From: Epilithonimonas arachidiradicis
GTDB taxonomy: Bacteria; Bacteroidota; Bacteroidia; Flavobacteriales; Weeksellaceae
Direction of reading: 5' to 3'
Assembly: GCF_003610695.1 (NCBI RefSeq)
Contig: NZ_RAQH01000010.1
Location: forward strand, 116,794 to 180,793
Length of the DNA: 64,000 nucleotides
Below the pieces are notes generated by a model. It was not told where the DNA came from. It did not search any database and saw only the letters and a program-made list of their open reading frames with translations. Each line of letters begins with the position of its first letter. The stretch's first letter is position 1. Positions 17,612 through 28,820 of the stretch are shown piece after piece. The position numbers were made by a program, and so were the translations under genes.

Positions 17612-19312
17612 ATGTCATTATCAGAACAGGAAATTATCCGTCGCGAGAAACTACAGAAATTGACCGATTTGGGAATCGATGCATTCCCAGCCGCTGAATA
17701 CAAAATCACTGATTCCACCAAATCTATAAAACAGGATTTCGAAGAAGGGAAGAAGGTGGTGATTGCCGGACGTTTGATGTCCAGAAGAATTCAGGGGAAG
17801 GCAAGTTTTGCAGAATTGCAGGATTCTGAAGGTAGAATTCAGGTTTATTTTAACCGCGATGAGATTTGTACTGGTGAAGACAAGACTTTATACAACGAGG
17901 TTTACAAGCATCTTTTAGATATCGGTGATATCATCGGCATCGAAGGTGAATTGTTCAAAACTCAGGTTGGAGAGATGACAGTAATGGTGAAGAATTTCAC
18001 ATTGTTGACCAAATCTCTTCGTCCGCTTCCGCTTCCAAAAGTAGATGCAGAAGGTAATGTTTTTGACGGTTTTACAGATGCGGAATTGCGTTACAGACAG
18101 CGTTATGCAGATTTGGTTGTGAATCCTCACGTGAAAGAAATCTTCGTCAAAAGAACAAAATTGTTCAATGCAATGAGGACGTTTTTCAATGATGCTGGCT
18201 ATTTTGAAGTTGAAACGCCAATCTTGCAATCCATTCCTGGTGGAGCTGCGGCAAGACCATTTATCACCCATCACAATGCTTTGGATATTCCTTTATATCT
18301 TAGAATTGCCAACGAATTATATCTGAAAAGATTAATCGTTGGTGGATTTGACGGTGTGTATGAATTCTCGAAAAACTTCAGAAATGAAGGGATGGACAGA
18401 ACGCACAATCCGGAATTCACGGCAATGGAAATCTATGTAGCTTACAAAGATTACAATTGGATGATGGATTTTACAGAGAAATTGTTGGAATTCTGTGCGA
18501 CTTCCGTAAACGGCTCTTCGGAATCAACTTTCGGAGAACATAAAATCAGCTGGAAAGCACCTTATCCAAGAGTATCTATGACAGAAGCTATTCTGAAATA
18601 CACAGGTTTCGACATCACTGGAAAGTCTGAGCAGGAATTATTCGACTTCGCAAAATCTATCGGAATCGAGGTTGATGAAACAATGGGTAAAGGAAAACTG
18701 ATTGATGAGATTTTTGGAGAGAAATGCGAAGGAAACTTCATTCAGCCGACTTTCATTACAGATTATCCTGTTGAGATGTCACCTTTGACGAAGAAACACA
18801 GAAGTCAGGAAGGTTTGACAGAACGTTTCGAATTAATGGTTTGCGGAAAAGAAATCGCGAATGCTTATTCTGAGTTGAATGACCCGATCGACCAAAGACA
18901 GCGTTTTGAACATCAATTATTATTGTCAGAAAAAGGGGATGATGAAGCTGGGCAATTTATTGATGAAGATTTCCTTAGAGCTTTGGAATATGGAATGCCG
19001 CCAACTTCTGGTTTAGGAATCGGTATGGACAGATTAATTATGTTCCTGACTAACAATCCATCAATCCAGGAAGTTCTTTTCTTTCCTCAAATGAGACCTG
19101 AGAAAAAAACTCCGGTAGTGGAATTGGGAGAAGATGAAAAAGTGATTCTTGAAATCCTTAATTCACAGGAAGAGGCAATGGAACTGAATGAAGTAAAAAA
19201 TCGTTCTCAGCTTTCCGGTAAAAAATGGGACAAGGCTTCTAAAACTTTAACTAAAAATAATTTGGTAAAAGTTGAGAAAATCGATGAGGTTTTATTGATG
19301 AAACTGGTTTAA
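17612..19312 (+). CDS. lysS: Lysine--tRNA ligase, class II
   Basis: 566 residues. Charges tRNA-Lys. The N-terminal OB-fold anticodon domain (VVIAGRLMSRRIQGKASFAE) is followed by the class II core with motif 2 (FRNEGMDRTHNPEFTAMEIY) and motif 3 (GLGIGMDRLIMFLTN). There is a C-terminal extension of about 60 residues after the core (VVELGEDEKVILEILNSQEE onward). This makes the protein longer than the usual ~500 residues; such an appendix is common in flavobacterial LysS. It is a single gene with its own promoter and terminator. Confidence 0.98.
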   Translation: MSLSEQEIIRREKLQKLTDLGIDAFPAAEYKITDSTKSIKQDFEEGKKVVIAGRLMSRRIQGKASFAELQDSEGRIQVYFNRDEICTGEDKTLYNEVYKHLLDIGDIIGIEGELFKTQVGEMTVMVKNFTLLTKSLRPLPLPKVDAEGNVFDGFTDAELRYRQRYADLVVNPHVKEIFVKRTKLFNAMRTFFNDAGYFEVETPILQSIPGGAAARPFITHHNALDIPLYLRIANELYLKRLIVGGFDGVYEFSKNFRNEGMDRTHNPEFTAMEIYVAYKDYNWMMDFTEKLLEFCATSVNGSSESTFGEHKISWKAPYPRVSMTEAILKYTGFDITGKSEQELFDFAKSIGIEVDETMGKGKLIDEIFGEKCEGNFIQPTFITDYPVEMSPLTKKHRSQEGLTERFELMVCGKEIANAYSELNDPIDQRQRFEHQLLLSEKGDDEAGQFIDEDFLRALEYGMPPTSGLGIGMDRLIMFLTNNPSIQEVLFFPQMRPEKKTPVVELGEDEKVILEILNSQEEAMELNEVKNRSQLSGKKWDKASKTLTKNNLVKVEKIDEVLLMKLV

Positions 19313-19332
19313 TTTCTCATTGAATATAAATT

Positions 19333-19360
19333 AAAAGCGGACTGTGTAGTTCGCTTTTTT
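19333..19360 (+). terminator. Terminator after lysS
   Basis: AAAAGCG(G)ACT ... AGT(T)CGCTTTT stem with a 4-base loop, followed by Ts. Confidence 0.8.
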
Positions 19361-19459
19361 ATTTGCATTCCTGTTGAAAACTAACCCATTTTTTAGCTTT
19401 CATATCTCGAATTTTTTCACGATATTTGTGAGCATTTTAATAGAAATAACACTTTGTAA

Positions 19460-21427
<1,968 letters not shown>

Positions 21428-21444
21428 ATCATTTTTATAAAAAT

Positions 21445-21473
21445 AAAACCTTCCAATTTTTGGAAGGTTTTTT
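21445..21473 (+). terminator. Terminator after gyrB
   Basis: AAAACCTTCCA/TGGAAGGTTTT stem with a short T-rich loop and trailing Ts. Confidence 0.9.
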
Positions 21474-21539
21474 GTTAATGACCAATTATTTATATTAAGT
21501 GTTTACTTCTTATATTAGTAAAAAATTTAGTTGAAATTA

Positions 21540-21607
21540 TTTTGCGAGCTTTCCTTCAAACTTGAATACTTTCAATAACAAAAAAAAATGGCTGACTTTG
21601 CGTTAAA
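21540..21607. repeat. Family 2 variant repeat
   Basis: TTTTGCGAGC at the left and GACTTTGCGTTAAAT at the right enclose a TTCAATAA core, as in the block at 17465-17538. Noncoding. Confidence 0.4.
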
Positions 21608-21646
21608 TATTATCAAAAATTCAATCACCAACTTAAAAATAAACCT

Positions 21647-22432
21647 ATGAAAAACCTATTCACAATTCTATCTTTCGGGATTCTGCTTTTCTCTTGTAAT
21701 AAGAAGGAAACACAAGAGGGTTCAACCACAAAATCCGACAGTATTCAAACCAAAAATGAGTTTGTTGTAGATTCTATAAGGGTTCAGGATTCTTTGCAAG
21801 TCGGAAAAACATTGACTTTATCTTTTGAAAAGCAGGTTTTGGTATTTCCAAATATTACCAATAAAACAATCTTGGACAGTATTTATAAACCTGCCAATAT
21901 CGAAGCGCAGGATTATTCTAAGAAATCATTGGCCACTATTCTTGAGAAATTCAAAAACGAATCTTTGAAAAAAGATGAGTCGCAAGATTACACGCCGGAA
22001 TATAAACAGACTTGGGATGAGACCTCTGCTATGAAAGTCATTTCTCATCAGAATGATGTTTTGACTCTTTTGTACTCAGGAAGCGGTTATTCCGGTGGCG
22101 CGCACGGTTATTATTTTGAAGCTTATAAGGCCTTCGATCTGAAAAACAACAAAGTGATTTCTCAAGCCGATATTTTCAAAAACCCTGCAGATGCCAATTG
22201 GGACAAAATCCTGAAAGATCATTTTGAGCAGCCGGAACAAAAAGAAATGCTTTTGGTAGATAAGATTGAACTGAATAACAATTTCTTTTTTGACCAGGAC
22301 AAGATTACATTTGTTTATAATCAATATGAGATTACGGCTTATGCAGCGGGCGTGGTTTACATCACGTTAAATTTCAAAGACATCAAAGACCAGCTGAAGC
22401 CGGAATTTGTAAGCCAATATAAAATTAAATAG
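21647..22432 (+). CDS. Lipoprotein with DUF3298/RsiV-like domain
   Basis: 261 residues. The signal peptide ends ILLFSCNKK, a lipobox, so the protein is membrane-anchored through Cys. The C-terminal domain shows YSGSGYSGGAHGYYFEAYKAFDLKNN, with Gly-Gly-Ala-His as in DUF3298, the extracytoplasmic domain also seen in the anti-sigma factor RsiV, where it binds lysozyme. There is no sigma-binding or transmembrane part here, so an anti-sigma role is unlikely. It directly abuts the DUF6526 gene. Confidence 0.8.
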   Translation: MKNLFTILSFGILLFSCNKKETQEGSTTKSDSIQTKNEFVVDSIRVQDSLQVGKTLTLSFEKQVLVFPNITNKTILDSIYKPANIEAQDYSKKSLATILEKFKNESLKKDESQDYTPEYKQTWDETSAMKVISHQNDVLTLLYSGSGYSGGAHGYYFEAYKAFDLKNNKVISQADIFKNPADANWDKILKDHFEQPEQKEMLLVDKIELNNNFFFDQDKITFVYNQYEITAYAAGVVYITLNFKDIKDQLKPEFVSQYKIK

Positions 22433-22879
22433 ATGAGTCAAAATCTGAAAAATCACAGGAAATATTATCCTTTGCATCATTTTGTTTTCTATCCGGTAAT
22501 GTTGATTTTATTAATATTATCACTATTTGAATTTTGGGATAATGCAATTGATTACAGGAATATCAGTTTAATTTGGCTTGCTATTTCTGCAATCATTATT
22601 TCGATAGTTATTTTATCCTTGATGCTTCGTCAACATTATGCTTTGGGGCTCCAGGATAGGATTATAATTAACGAGTTTAAGTTCCGGTATTTTGCTTTGA
22701 CAGGTAATCGATTAGAAAATTCGACTTATCAATTTTCTGATGCTCAGATTTTTGCATTGAGATTTGCAGAAGATGAAGACTTGATGGAGTTGATGCATCA
22801 GACTGCTCAGAACGATTGGTCATCAGCACAAATCAAAAAGAATATCAAAAACTGGAAAGCAGACGATCAAAGAGTTTAG
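22433..22879 (+). CDS. DUF6526 family membrane protein
   Basis: 148 residues. Starts immediately after the preceding stop, so co-transcription is likely. Opening NHRKYYPLHHFVFYPVM is typical of DUF6526; two transmembrane helices (about residues 17-36 and 44-65) precede a cytoplasmic segment with LRQHYALGLQDRIIINE and FRYFALTG. Function unknown. Confidence 0.75.
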   Translation: MSQNLKNHRKYYPLHHFVFYPVMLILLILSLFEFWDNAIDYRNISLIWLAISAIIISIVILSLMLRQHYALGLQDRIIINEFKFRYFALTGNRLENSTYQFSDAQIFALRFAEDEDLMELMHQTAQNDWSSAQIKKNIKNWKADDQRV

Positions 22880-22888
22880 AACTTTAGA

Positions 22889-22991
22889 ATCCTTCGAGAG
22901 CCTCAGGATGACAACTCGAATGAACGCCTAATTACGAACGTTTGTTAGGTTAAGGTTCTTGAAGTCATTTCTGTCACGCTGATGTTCGAAG
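22889..22991. repeat. Family 3 intergenic repeat (TTCGAGAGCCTCAG type)
   Basis: Left end CCTTCGAGAGCCTCAGGATG, right end CTGTCACGCTGATGTTCGAA. Related sequences stand at 45474-45545 and 50324-50410. Noncoding, between DUF6526 and the lipid kinase gene. Confidence 0.55.
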
Positions 22992-23017
22992 CCCAACAAA
23001 TAAAAATTAATTCATAA

Positions 23018-23055
23018 AAAAATACTCTGAAATCCTCAGAGTATTTTTATTTTTG
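23018..23055 (+). terminator. Terminator whose T-tract overlaps the next promoter
   Basis: AAAAATACTCTGA (23018-23030) pairs exactly with TCAGAGTATTTTT (23036-23048). The following T-rich run contains TATTTTTG (23048-23055), a TAnnTTTG promoter element that ends four bases before the next ATG. Confidence 0.8.
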
Positions 23056-23059
23056 AACA

Positions 23060-23908
23060 ATGAAGTTTGCTTTCATCATCAATCCTTATTCTGCAAAGAA
23101 AAACTATCAGCCTTTCCTGGACAGCCTTTCCAAGAAGGTTGAAAATCCACTCTATATCATTTCCAGGTCTTTGGAAGATACAGATGATTTCATCAGAAGA
23201 CATTGGAAAGATGTGGATATTTTTGTGGCTGTTGGCGGCGACGGAACAATTTCTGTGGTGGCACAAAAGCTTATTAATACGGATAAAATTCTAGCGGTTT
23301 TTCCGGCTGGTTCGGGAAATGGGTTTTCCAATGAGACCAATTTTAACAAAAATATTTCGCTTCTCTTGGAAAAATTAGATCAGAAAAAATTCCGAAGTAT
23401 TGACACGTTTACGGTTAACGGTATTTTTTCGATCAATGTTTCAGGAACTGGATTTGATGGGAAAGTGGTGAAAGAATTTGAGAAAACCAATCGGGGTTTC
23501 AAGAATTATATCAAGGTTTCTATCAAGACTTTTTTCAATTATAAGCCAATCAAAATCAAATTCTTAGATGAAGATTACAAACAATACAACGGCAAATATC
23601 TGATGCTGAACATTGCCAACACACGCCAGTTCGGCAACAATGCTTACATTGCACCGATGGCAAGTAAAAGTGATGGTCTGGTAGATTTGGTTTTGGTTAA
23701 GAAGTTTCCTTTGACTTATTCGCCGTTTTTCGCTTTCAGAATGTTCACAAAACGTTTGAAAGATGACGATTATGTCACTTATCTTCCGGTTTCAGAAATC
23801 GAATTCAAAGTCAATACAAAAACCTGGCATATCGATGGTGAATTCAAGAAAATCAAATCACCGATTAAGATTAAAGTGTTGCCGAGGAGTTTGAAAATAC
23901 TTATTTAA
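23060..23908 (+). CDS. Diacylglycerol/sphingosine kinase family lipid kinase
   Basis: 282 residues. The DAGK catalytic domain begins at once (FAIINPYSAKKN) and carries the nucleotide-binding VAVGGDGTISVV (about residues 55-66) and FPAGSGNGFSNE (about 81-92). The C-terminal half is the second beta domain (LMLNIANTRQFGNNAYIAP, ending IDGEFKKI). Such YegS/DgkB-type enzymes phosphorylate diacylglycerol or related lipids at the inner membrane. The stop overlaps the start of the next small gene. Confidence 0.9.
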   Translation: MKFAFIINPYSAKKNYQPFLDSLSKKVENPLYIISRSLEDTDDFIRRHWKDVDIFVAVGGDGTISVVAQKLINTDKILAVFPAGSGNGFSNETNFNKNISLLLEKLDQKKFRSIDTFTVNGIFSINVSGTGFDGKVVKEFEKTNRGFKNYIKVSIKTFFNYKPIKIKFLDEDYKQYNGKYLMLNIANTRQFGNNAYIAPMASKSDGLVDLVLVKKFPLTYSPFFAFRMFTKRLKDDDYVTYLPVSEIEFKVNTKTWHIDGEFKKIKSPIKIKVLPRSLKILI

Positions 23909-24179
23909 TGAAAATAATTAAGACTATTGAGGTTTATGAAAGAGATGTAATAAATCCTGCAAAAACTTATAATATAAAATTTGTAAAGGAATTTGATATT
24001 TCAATAATTGAGATTAATGAATTAAAAAAATTATTGTTGCTGAAGAAAATGATGACAATTTATATTTATCATATTCATTAAGTGAATCTCAAACTATAGA
24101 AATTGAAAAACTATCTAAATTAAATTTTGATATAGATTATAAGAATCACGATTATTTATTTTGCCAAGTGAAAGTTTGA
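23908..24179 (+). pseudogene. Small gene interrupted at an A7 run, DUF7683-like
   Basis: The frame from ATG 23908 overlaps the kinase stop (TTTAATG) and reads MKIIKTIEVYERDVINPAKTY ... EINELKK, then stops at 24079. In the -1 frame the sequence continues as IIVAEENDDNLYLSYS ... HDYLFCQVKV to a stop ending at 24179. The joined product of about 90 residues resembles small DUF7683-type proteins (a tentative assignment). The switch falls at A7 (24024-24030), in register as A AAA AAA. One extra A, or a -1 slip, gives the intact product. Confidence 0.55.
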
Positions 24180-24222
24180 TTTCCATTCTATTATTTATTA
24201 CATAAAACCATTTTAATTTACC

Positions 24223-24230
24223 TATTTTTG
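24223..24230 (+). promoter_or_regulatory. TAnnTTTG promoter of the HD-domain gene
   Basis: TATTTTTG, 22 bases before the GTG start. Confidence 0.6.
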
Positions 24231-24252
24231 TATCAATCATCAACTATAAAAG

Positions 24253-25476
24253 GTGCAGAATAAACTTAAGATTATCAACGACCCGGTTCACGGTTTTATC
24301 AAAATTCCTCACGAGATTTTGTTCGATATTATAGAACATCCTTATTTCCAAAGACTCAGAAGGATTTCCCAAACCGGACTTCTTTCACTCATTTTTCCCG
24401 GCGCAAAGCACACGAGATTTCATCACGCTCTTGGTGCAATGAATCTGATGTTCAAAGCTTTAGAAACCTTGAAATTGAAAGGCATAAAAATATCAAAAGA
24501 AGAGGAGAAAGCAGCAATGCTGGCGATTTTGCTTCACGATATTGGTCACGGTCCGTTTTCTCACGCTTTGGAAAATATGCTGATGGATGACTGGCATCAC
24601 GAGAAAATTTCGATTCTGCTAATGAACCGGTTGAATGAGGAATTCAAAGGAAAATTGGATTTGGCGATAGAAATGTTCCAGGGAAAGTATCATCGTTCGT
24701 TTTTCAATCAGTTGATTTCGTCGCAGTTGGATGTGGACCGGATGGACTATCTCAAAAGGGACAGTTTTTACACCGGCGTTTCAGAAGGCAGTGTGAATGT
24801 CGAACGAATCATATCTATGATGAACGTGAGCGATGAAAAACTGGTCATCGATGCTAAAGGAATTTATTCTATAGAAAACTATCTAACGGCCAGAATGTTT
24901 ATGTATTGGCAGGTCTATTACCACAAAACAGCCGCTTTGGGCGAACATATTTTAGTTCAGATCCTTAATAGAGCCAAGTATTTGGTTTCACAGAATGTTG
25001 ATTTGGAAGCGCCTTCTAATTTGAAATATTTTTTAGTTAAAAATAAATTCGAAGAAGCCACAGAAGAAGATATCAGAAGATTCACGATGTTGGATGATAT
25101 GGATGTTTTCCAGGCTATCAAAGTCTGGACAGAGAGCGAGGATTTTATTTTGGCGAGACTTTGCAGAACGGTTATTTACAGAGAGTTTCCGAAAAGTATA
25201 ATTTCATCAAAGCCATTTTCTGAAGAGTTTTTGAAACAAAAAGTAGAAAAAGTCAACCAATACTTTAAGATTGAAACTGGAGAGGAGTTGGTTGGGCAAA
25301 TCTCAAGATCATTATTGCCATATGATACAGAGAAACAGCCGATCTATCTGTTGGAAAAATCGGGTAGAAAGCTCAAACTGGAAGAGTCTGAAAATCAAAT
25401 TCTATTCGGTTGTATGGAGAACGCGACTAAGAAATATGTCGTCTATTATCCAAGAGAAATAGAATTATTAAAGTAA
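24253..25476 (+). CDS. HD-domain phosphohydrolase (dGTPase-like)
   Basis: 407 residues, starting with GTG. The start is chosen because NKLKIINDPVHGF is the usual N terminus and no ATG is available. The HD metal site is visible: RFHHALGAM (about residue 57), LLHDIGHGPFSHALE (about 95) and DVDRMDYLKRDSFYTG, which supplies the final Asp. Related proteins (SAMHD1/dGTPase group, YdhJ) hydrolyse nucleotides; the substrate is unknown. It stands alone with its own promoter. Confidence 0.9.
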   Translation: MQNKLKIINDPVHGFIKIPHEILFDIIEHPYFQRLRRISQTGLLSLIFPGAKHTRFHHALGAMNLMFKALETLKLKGIKISKEEEKAAMLAILLHDIGHGPFSHALENMLMDDWHHEKISILLMNRLNEEFKGKLDLAIEMFQGKYHRSFFNQLISSQLDVDRMDYLKRDSFYTGVSEGSVNVERIISMMNVSDEKLVIDAKGIYSIENYLTARMFMYWQVYYHKTAALGEHILVQILNRAKYLVSQNVDLEAPSNLKYFLVKNKFEEATEEDIRRFTMLDDMDVFQAIKVWTESEDFILARLCRTVIYREFPKSIISSKPFSEEFLKQKVEKVNQYFKIETGEELVGQISRSLLPYDTEKQPIYLLEKSGRKLKLEESENQILFGCMENATKKYVVYYPREIELLK

Positions 25477-25526
25477 AAGCAGTTTTGATTCGTCATAAAA
25501 AATTAAAACTTAATTAATAAAATATT

Positions 25527-25534
25527 TATCTTTG
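25527..25534 (+). promoter_or_regulatory. TAnnTTTG promoter of the lpx cluster
   Basis: TATCTTTG, six bases before the lpxD ATG at 25541; probably drives lpxD, lpxC/fabZ, lpxA and efp. Confidence 0.6.
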
Positions 25535-25540
25535 CAAACT

Positions 25541-26560
25541 ATGGAATTTAGTGCAGAACAGATTGCAGGATTGATAAACGGGAGAATCATTGGAGATGAA
25601 AAGACTGTTATTACAGGTGTCTCTCCGATAGAAAATGGACAGCAGGGGCATTTGTCTTTTGTTGGACAAGGTCGTTTTGCAAATCATATAGATACAACAG
25701 AATGTGCGGTTTTGATCGTTTCTGAAAATCTTTTGGAGGACAGAGACTATAAACCTGTTATTATTGCTGTTGAAGATGCTTATCTTTCTTTTCAGGTTCT
25801 GATGAATCTTTATCAGGAGATGCAGGGGCGAAAAACTGGAATAGAAGAAGGCTCATTCTTTCACGAGACTGCACAGGTGGGAGAAGGCGTATATATTGGC
25901 GCATTCACCTACGTTTCTGAGAAAGCAAAAATTGGAGATCACACACAGATTTTTCCACACGTTTATATTGGTAAAGGTGTCAAAATAGGGAAGAACTGTA
26001 AAATTGACAGTGGCGCAAGAATCTATGATTATTGCGTAGTTGGAGATAATTGTGTAATCCATTCTAATACAGTGGTTGGTGGAGACGGATTTGGTTTCCA
26101 GCCAACAGCTGATGGATTTAAAAAAATTCCTCAGTTAGGCAATGTTATTATTGAAGACGATGTTGAGATTGGATCCAACTGTAGTATAGACCGTGCAACA
26201 ATCGGTTCTACAATTATTGGTAAAGGAACCAAGATTGATAATCTGATCCAGATTGCTCATAACGTGAAAATTGGTCAGCACAATGTAATAGCTTCGCAAG
26301 CCGGGATTGCCGGTTCAACAATCATTGGAGATTGGAACCAGATTGGCGGCCAGGTAGGAATTGTGGGACATATCAAAATAGGAAACCAGGTGAAAATCCA
26401 GGCACAGAGTGGTGTTAATTCATCCGCAAAAGATGGTGAAACATTGTACGGCTCGCCGGCAATCAATTATAGCGATTACAGAAGGAACTACGTTCATTTC
26501 CGTAATTTTACAGACATAGTCAAAAGAATAAACGATTTAGAAAATAAAAAATCAGAGTAA
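25541..26560 (+). CDS. lpxD: UDP-3-O-acylglucosamine N-acyltransferase
   Basis: 339 residues from ATG 25541; an in-frame TTG three codons upstream lies inside the promoter element and is unlikely. Adds the N-linked hydroxyacyl chain in lipid A synthesis. An N-terminal uridine-binding domain (about residues 1-100) is followed by left-handed beta-helix hexapeptide repeats. The catalytic His is in [10 protein letters not shown], followed by [10 protein letters not shown]. The C-terminal helix ([19 protein letters not shown]) provides trimer/ACP contacts. First gene of the lipid A cluster. Confidence 0.97.
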   Translation: MEFSAEQIAGLINGRIIGDEKTVITGVSPIENGQQGHLSFVGQGRFANHIDTTECAVLIVSENLLEDRDYKPVIIAVEDAYLSFQVLMNLYQEMQGRKTGIEEGSFFHETAQVGEGVYIGAFTYVSEKAKIGDHTQIFPHVYIGKGVKIGKNCKIDSGARIYDYCVVGDNCVIHSNTVVGGDGFGFQPTADGFKKIPQLGNVIIEDDVEIGSNCSIDRATIGSTIIGKGTKIDNLIQIAHNVKIGQHNVIASQAGIAGSTIIGDWNQIGGQVGIVGHIKIGNQVKIQAQSGVNSSAKDGETLYGSPAINYSDYRRNYVHFRNFTDIVKRINDLENKKSE

Positions 26561-26605
26561 AGGTATCAGGAAAAGAAGCAATTCTTCCACCTCAAAACTA
26601 ATACA

Positions 26606-28000
26606 ATGAGTGATAAACAAAAAACAATCAAAGAAGACATTAACCTTTCAGGAATAGGTCTTCATACAGGGAGAGAAGTTAATTTGACAATCAAGCCGGC
26701 AAAAGAAAATACCGGATTTGTATTTATAAGAACAGATCTCGAAGGACGTCCGCAAGTTGAAGCAGATGTCAACTATGTAACAACCACAGAAAGAGGTACG
26801 ACTCTGGAAAAACTGGGCGTTAAAATCCATACTTGTGAGCATCTTCTGGCTGCTCTTGTTGGGATGGATATTGACAATGCAATTCTGGAAATGAACAGTG
26901 CAGAACCGCCAATTTTAGACGGTTCTTCCAAATATTTTGTTGAGGCCATCGAGAAAGTGGGTGTTGTAGAACAGGATCTTCCAAGAGAATATTTGGTAAT
27001 CAAAGAAGTGATGAATTACGTTGATCCTGCTACAGGTTCAGAACTAACCGTGATTCCTGCTGAGGATTACGAGATCACTACAATGGTGGATTTTGGAACC
27101 AAAGTTTTGGGAACTCAAAACGCCAGTATGAAAAATCTTTCTGAGTTCAAAGATGAGATTGCACCTGCAAGAACATTCAGCTTTTTACATGAGCTTGAGC
27201 AGCTTTTGGATGCTGACCTCATCAAGGGTGGCGACATCAGCAATGCGATTGTTTATGTTGACAAAGAATTGACGGCTGATACTCTGGAAAAACTGAAGGT
27301 TGCGTTTGGTAAGGACGAAGTTTCTATCCGCCCAAATGGTATTCTTGACAACCTGACACTTAACTTTACCAACGAAGCTGCTAGGCACAAATTGCTTGAT
27401 GTGATTGGTGATTTGGCTTTGGTAGGTGTTAGAATCAAAGGAAGGGTCATCGCGAATAAGCCAGGACACTTCGTCAACACTCAGTTTGCAAAAAAACTAA
27501 ACAGACAATATAAGTTGCAAAAAAGAAAAAACGTTCCCGATTTCGATCTAAAAGCAGAACCTGTTTTCGATATCAACGGAATTATGAAGCTATTGCCGCA
27601 CAGACCGCCGTTTTTGCTGGTAGATAAGATTTTGGAGCTTTCCGACACTCACGTTGTAGGACTTAAAAATGTGACTATGAACGAACCTTTCTTCGTAGGA
27701 CATTTTCCAAAAGAACCTGTGATGCCAGGCGTTTTACAAATCGAAGCTATGGCTCAGGTGGGTGGAATCTTGGTTTTGGCTAATGTTCCGGATCCGGAAA
27801 ATTATTCTACTTATTTCGTGAAAATGGACAATGTGAAATTCAAGAAAAAAGTAGTTCCGGGTGATCAGGTGATTTTCAAAATAGAACTGATCGAACCGAT
27901 CCGAAGAGGAATCGTGCATATGCAGGGTTATGGATATGTTGGTGACAGTGTAGTTGTAGAAGCCGAATTGATGGCTCAGGTCGCAAAAACTAAAATTTAA
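26606..28000 (+). CDS. lpxC/fabZ: Bifunctional LpxC deacetylase / FabZ dehydratase
   Basis: 464 residues, a fusion typical of Bacteroidota. Residues 1 to about 310 are LpxC, the zinc deacetylase committing to lipid A: TCEHLLAALVGMD and RHKLLDVIGDLAL hold metal or catalytic residues, and GHFVNTQFAK ends the domain. Residues from about 320 on are FabZ: LLPHRPPFLLVDKI, GHFPKEPVMPGV (catalytic His) and EAMAQVGG (catalytic Glu). FabZ uses the same hydroxyacyl-ACP pool, so the fusion joins competing uses of one substrate. Regulation by the fusion is inference. Confidence 0.97.
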   Translation: MSDKQKTIKEDINLSGIGLHTGREVNLTIKPAKENTGFVFIRTDLEGRPQVEADVNYVTTTERGTTLEKLGVKIHTCEHLLAALVGMDIDNAILEMNSAEPPILDGSSKYFVEAIEKVGVVEQDLPREYLVIKEVMNYVDPATGSELTVIPAEDYEITTMVDFGTKVLGTQNASMKNLSEFKDEIAPARTFSFLHELEQLLDADLIKGGDISNAIVYVDKELTADTLEKLKVAFGKDEVSIRPNGILDNLTLNFTNEAARHKLLDVIGDLALVGVRIKGRVIANKPGHFVNTQFAKKLNRQYKLQKRKNVPDFDLKAEPVFDINGIMKLLPHRPPFLLVDKILELSDTHVVGLKNVTMNEPFFVGHFPKEPVMPGVLQIEAMAQVGGILVLANVPDPENYSTYFVKMDNVKFKKKVVPGDQVIFKIELIEPIRRGIVHMQGYGYVGDSVVVEAELMAQVAKTKI

Positions 28001-28003
28001 TTT

Positions 28004-28792
28004 ATGATTCACCAACTTACGGCAATAGATCCACGTGCGAAAATTGGTAAGAATGTAACTGTTGAACCGTTTACTACCATTGCTTCGGATGTTGTTATTG
28101 GCGCAGGAACCTGGATAGGTTCTAATGTGACGATAATGGATGGTGCAAGAATCGGAAAGAACTGTAAGATTTTTCCAGGAACTGTAATTTCTGCAATTCC
28201 TCAGGATCTGAAATTTGACGGAGAAGATACCCAGACTATCATTGGCGATAATACTACGCTTAGGGAATGTGTAACCGTTAACCGTGGTACAAAAGCACTT
28301 GGTTATACCAAAGTAGGAAGTGACTGTTTGATAATGGCAACTTCCCATATTGCACACGATTGCATCATCGGAGATAACGTCATCATCGCAAACGGTTGTG
28401 GAATTGCTGGTCACGTAGAGATCGGAGATTTTACAGTTATGGGCGGTTTATCTGCAGTACAACAGTTTGGAAAAATAGGAAAGCACACGATGATCTCTGG
28501 TGGTTCATTAATCAGAAAAGATATTCCGCCTTACATCAAAGTAGGAAGAGAGCCGATTTCTTATGCAGGGATTAATTCTGTGGGTCTCAGAAGAAGAGGC
28601 TTCACCAATGATAAAATATTTGAGATCCAGAAGATCTACCGTTATATTTTCCAGATGAAAATGAATGTGTCTCAGGCAATAGAATACATCGAAAAAGAGA
28701 TGCTTCCAACAATGGAAAGAGATGAGATCATTACTTTTATCCAGAATTCACCAAGAGGTATCGTAAAAGGATATGGCTCTTCAAAAGAATAA
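28004..28792 (+). CDS. lpxA: Acyl-ACP--UDP-N-acetylglucosamine O-acyltransferase
   Basis: 262 residues. First enzyme of lipid A synthesis. A left-handed beta-helix of hexapeptide repeats from residue 10, with the catalytic His in SHIAHDCIIGD (about residue 121), precedes a C-terminal helical domain (NSVGLRRRGFTNDKI). Starts three bases after the lpxC/fabZ stop. With lpxD and lpxC it gives the first three lipid A steps in one operon. Confidence 0.97.
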   Translation: MIHQLTAIDPRAKIGKNVTVEPFTTIASDVVIGAGTWIGSNVTIMDGARIGKNCKIFPGTVISAIPQDLKFDGEDTQTIIGDNTTLRECVTVNRGTKALGYTKVGSDCLIMATSHIAHDCIIGDNVIIANGCGIAGHVEIGDFTVMGGLSAVQQFGKIGKHTMISGGSLIRKDIPPYIKVGREPISYAGINSVGLRRRGFTNDKIFEIQKIYRYIFQMKMNVSQAIEYIEKEMLPTMERDEIITFIQNSPRGIVKGYGSSKE

Positions 28793-28820
28793 TAAAATAA
28801 TATAAGTTTATAAATAGCTA

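Noticed and set aside
21647..22432. Anti-sigma factor of the RsiV type
   Set aside because: The DUF3298 domain is present, but the protein is a lipoprotein with no cytoplasmic sigma-binding part, and no sigma gene adjoins.
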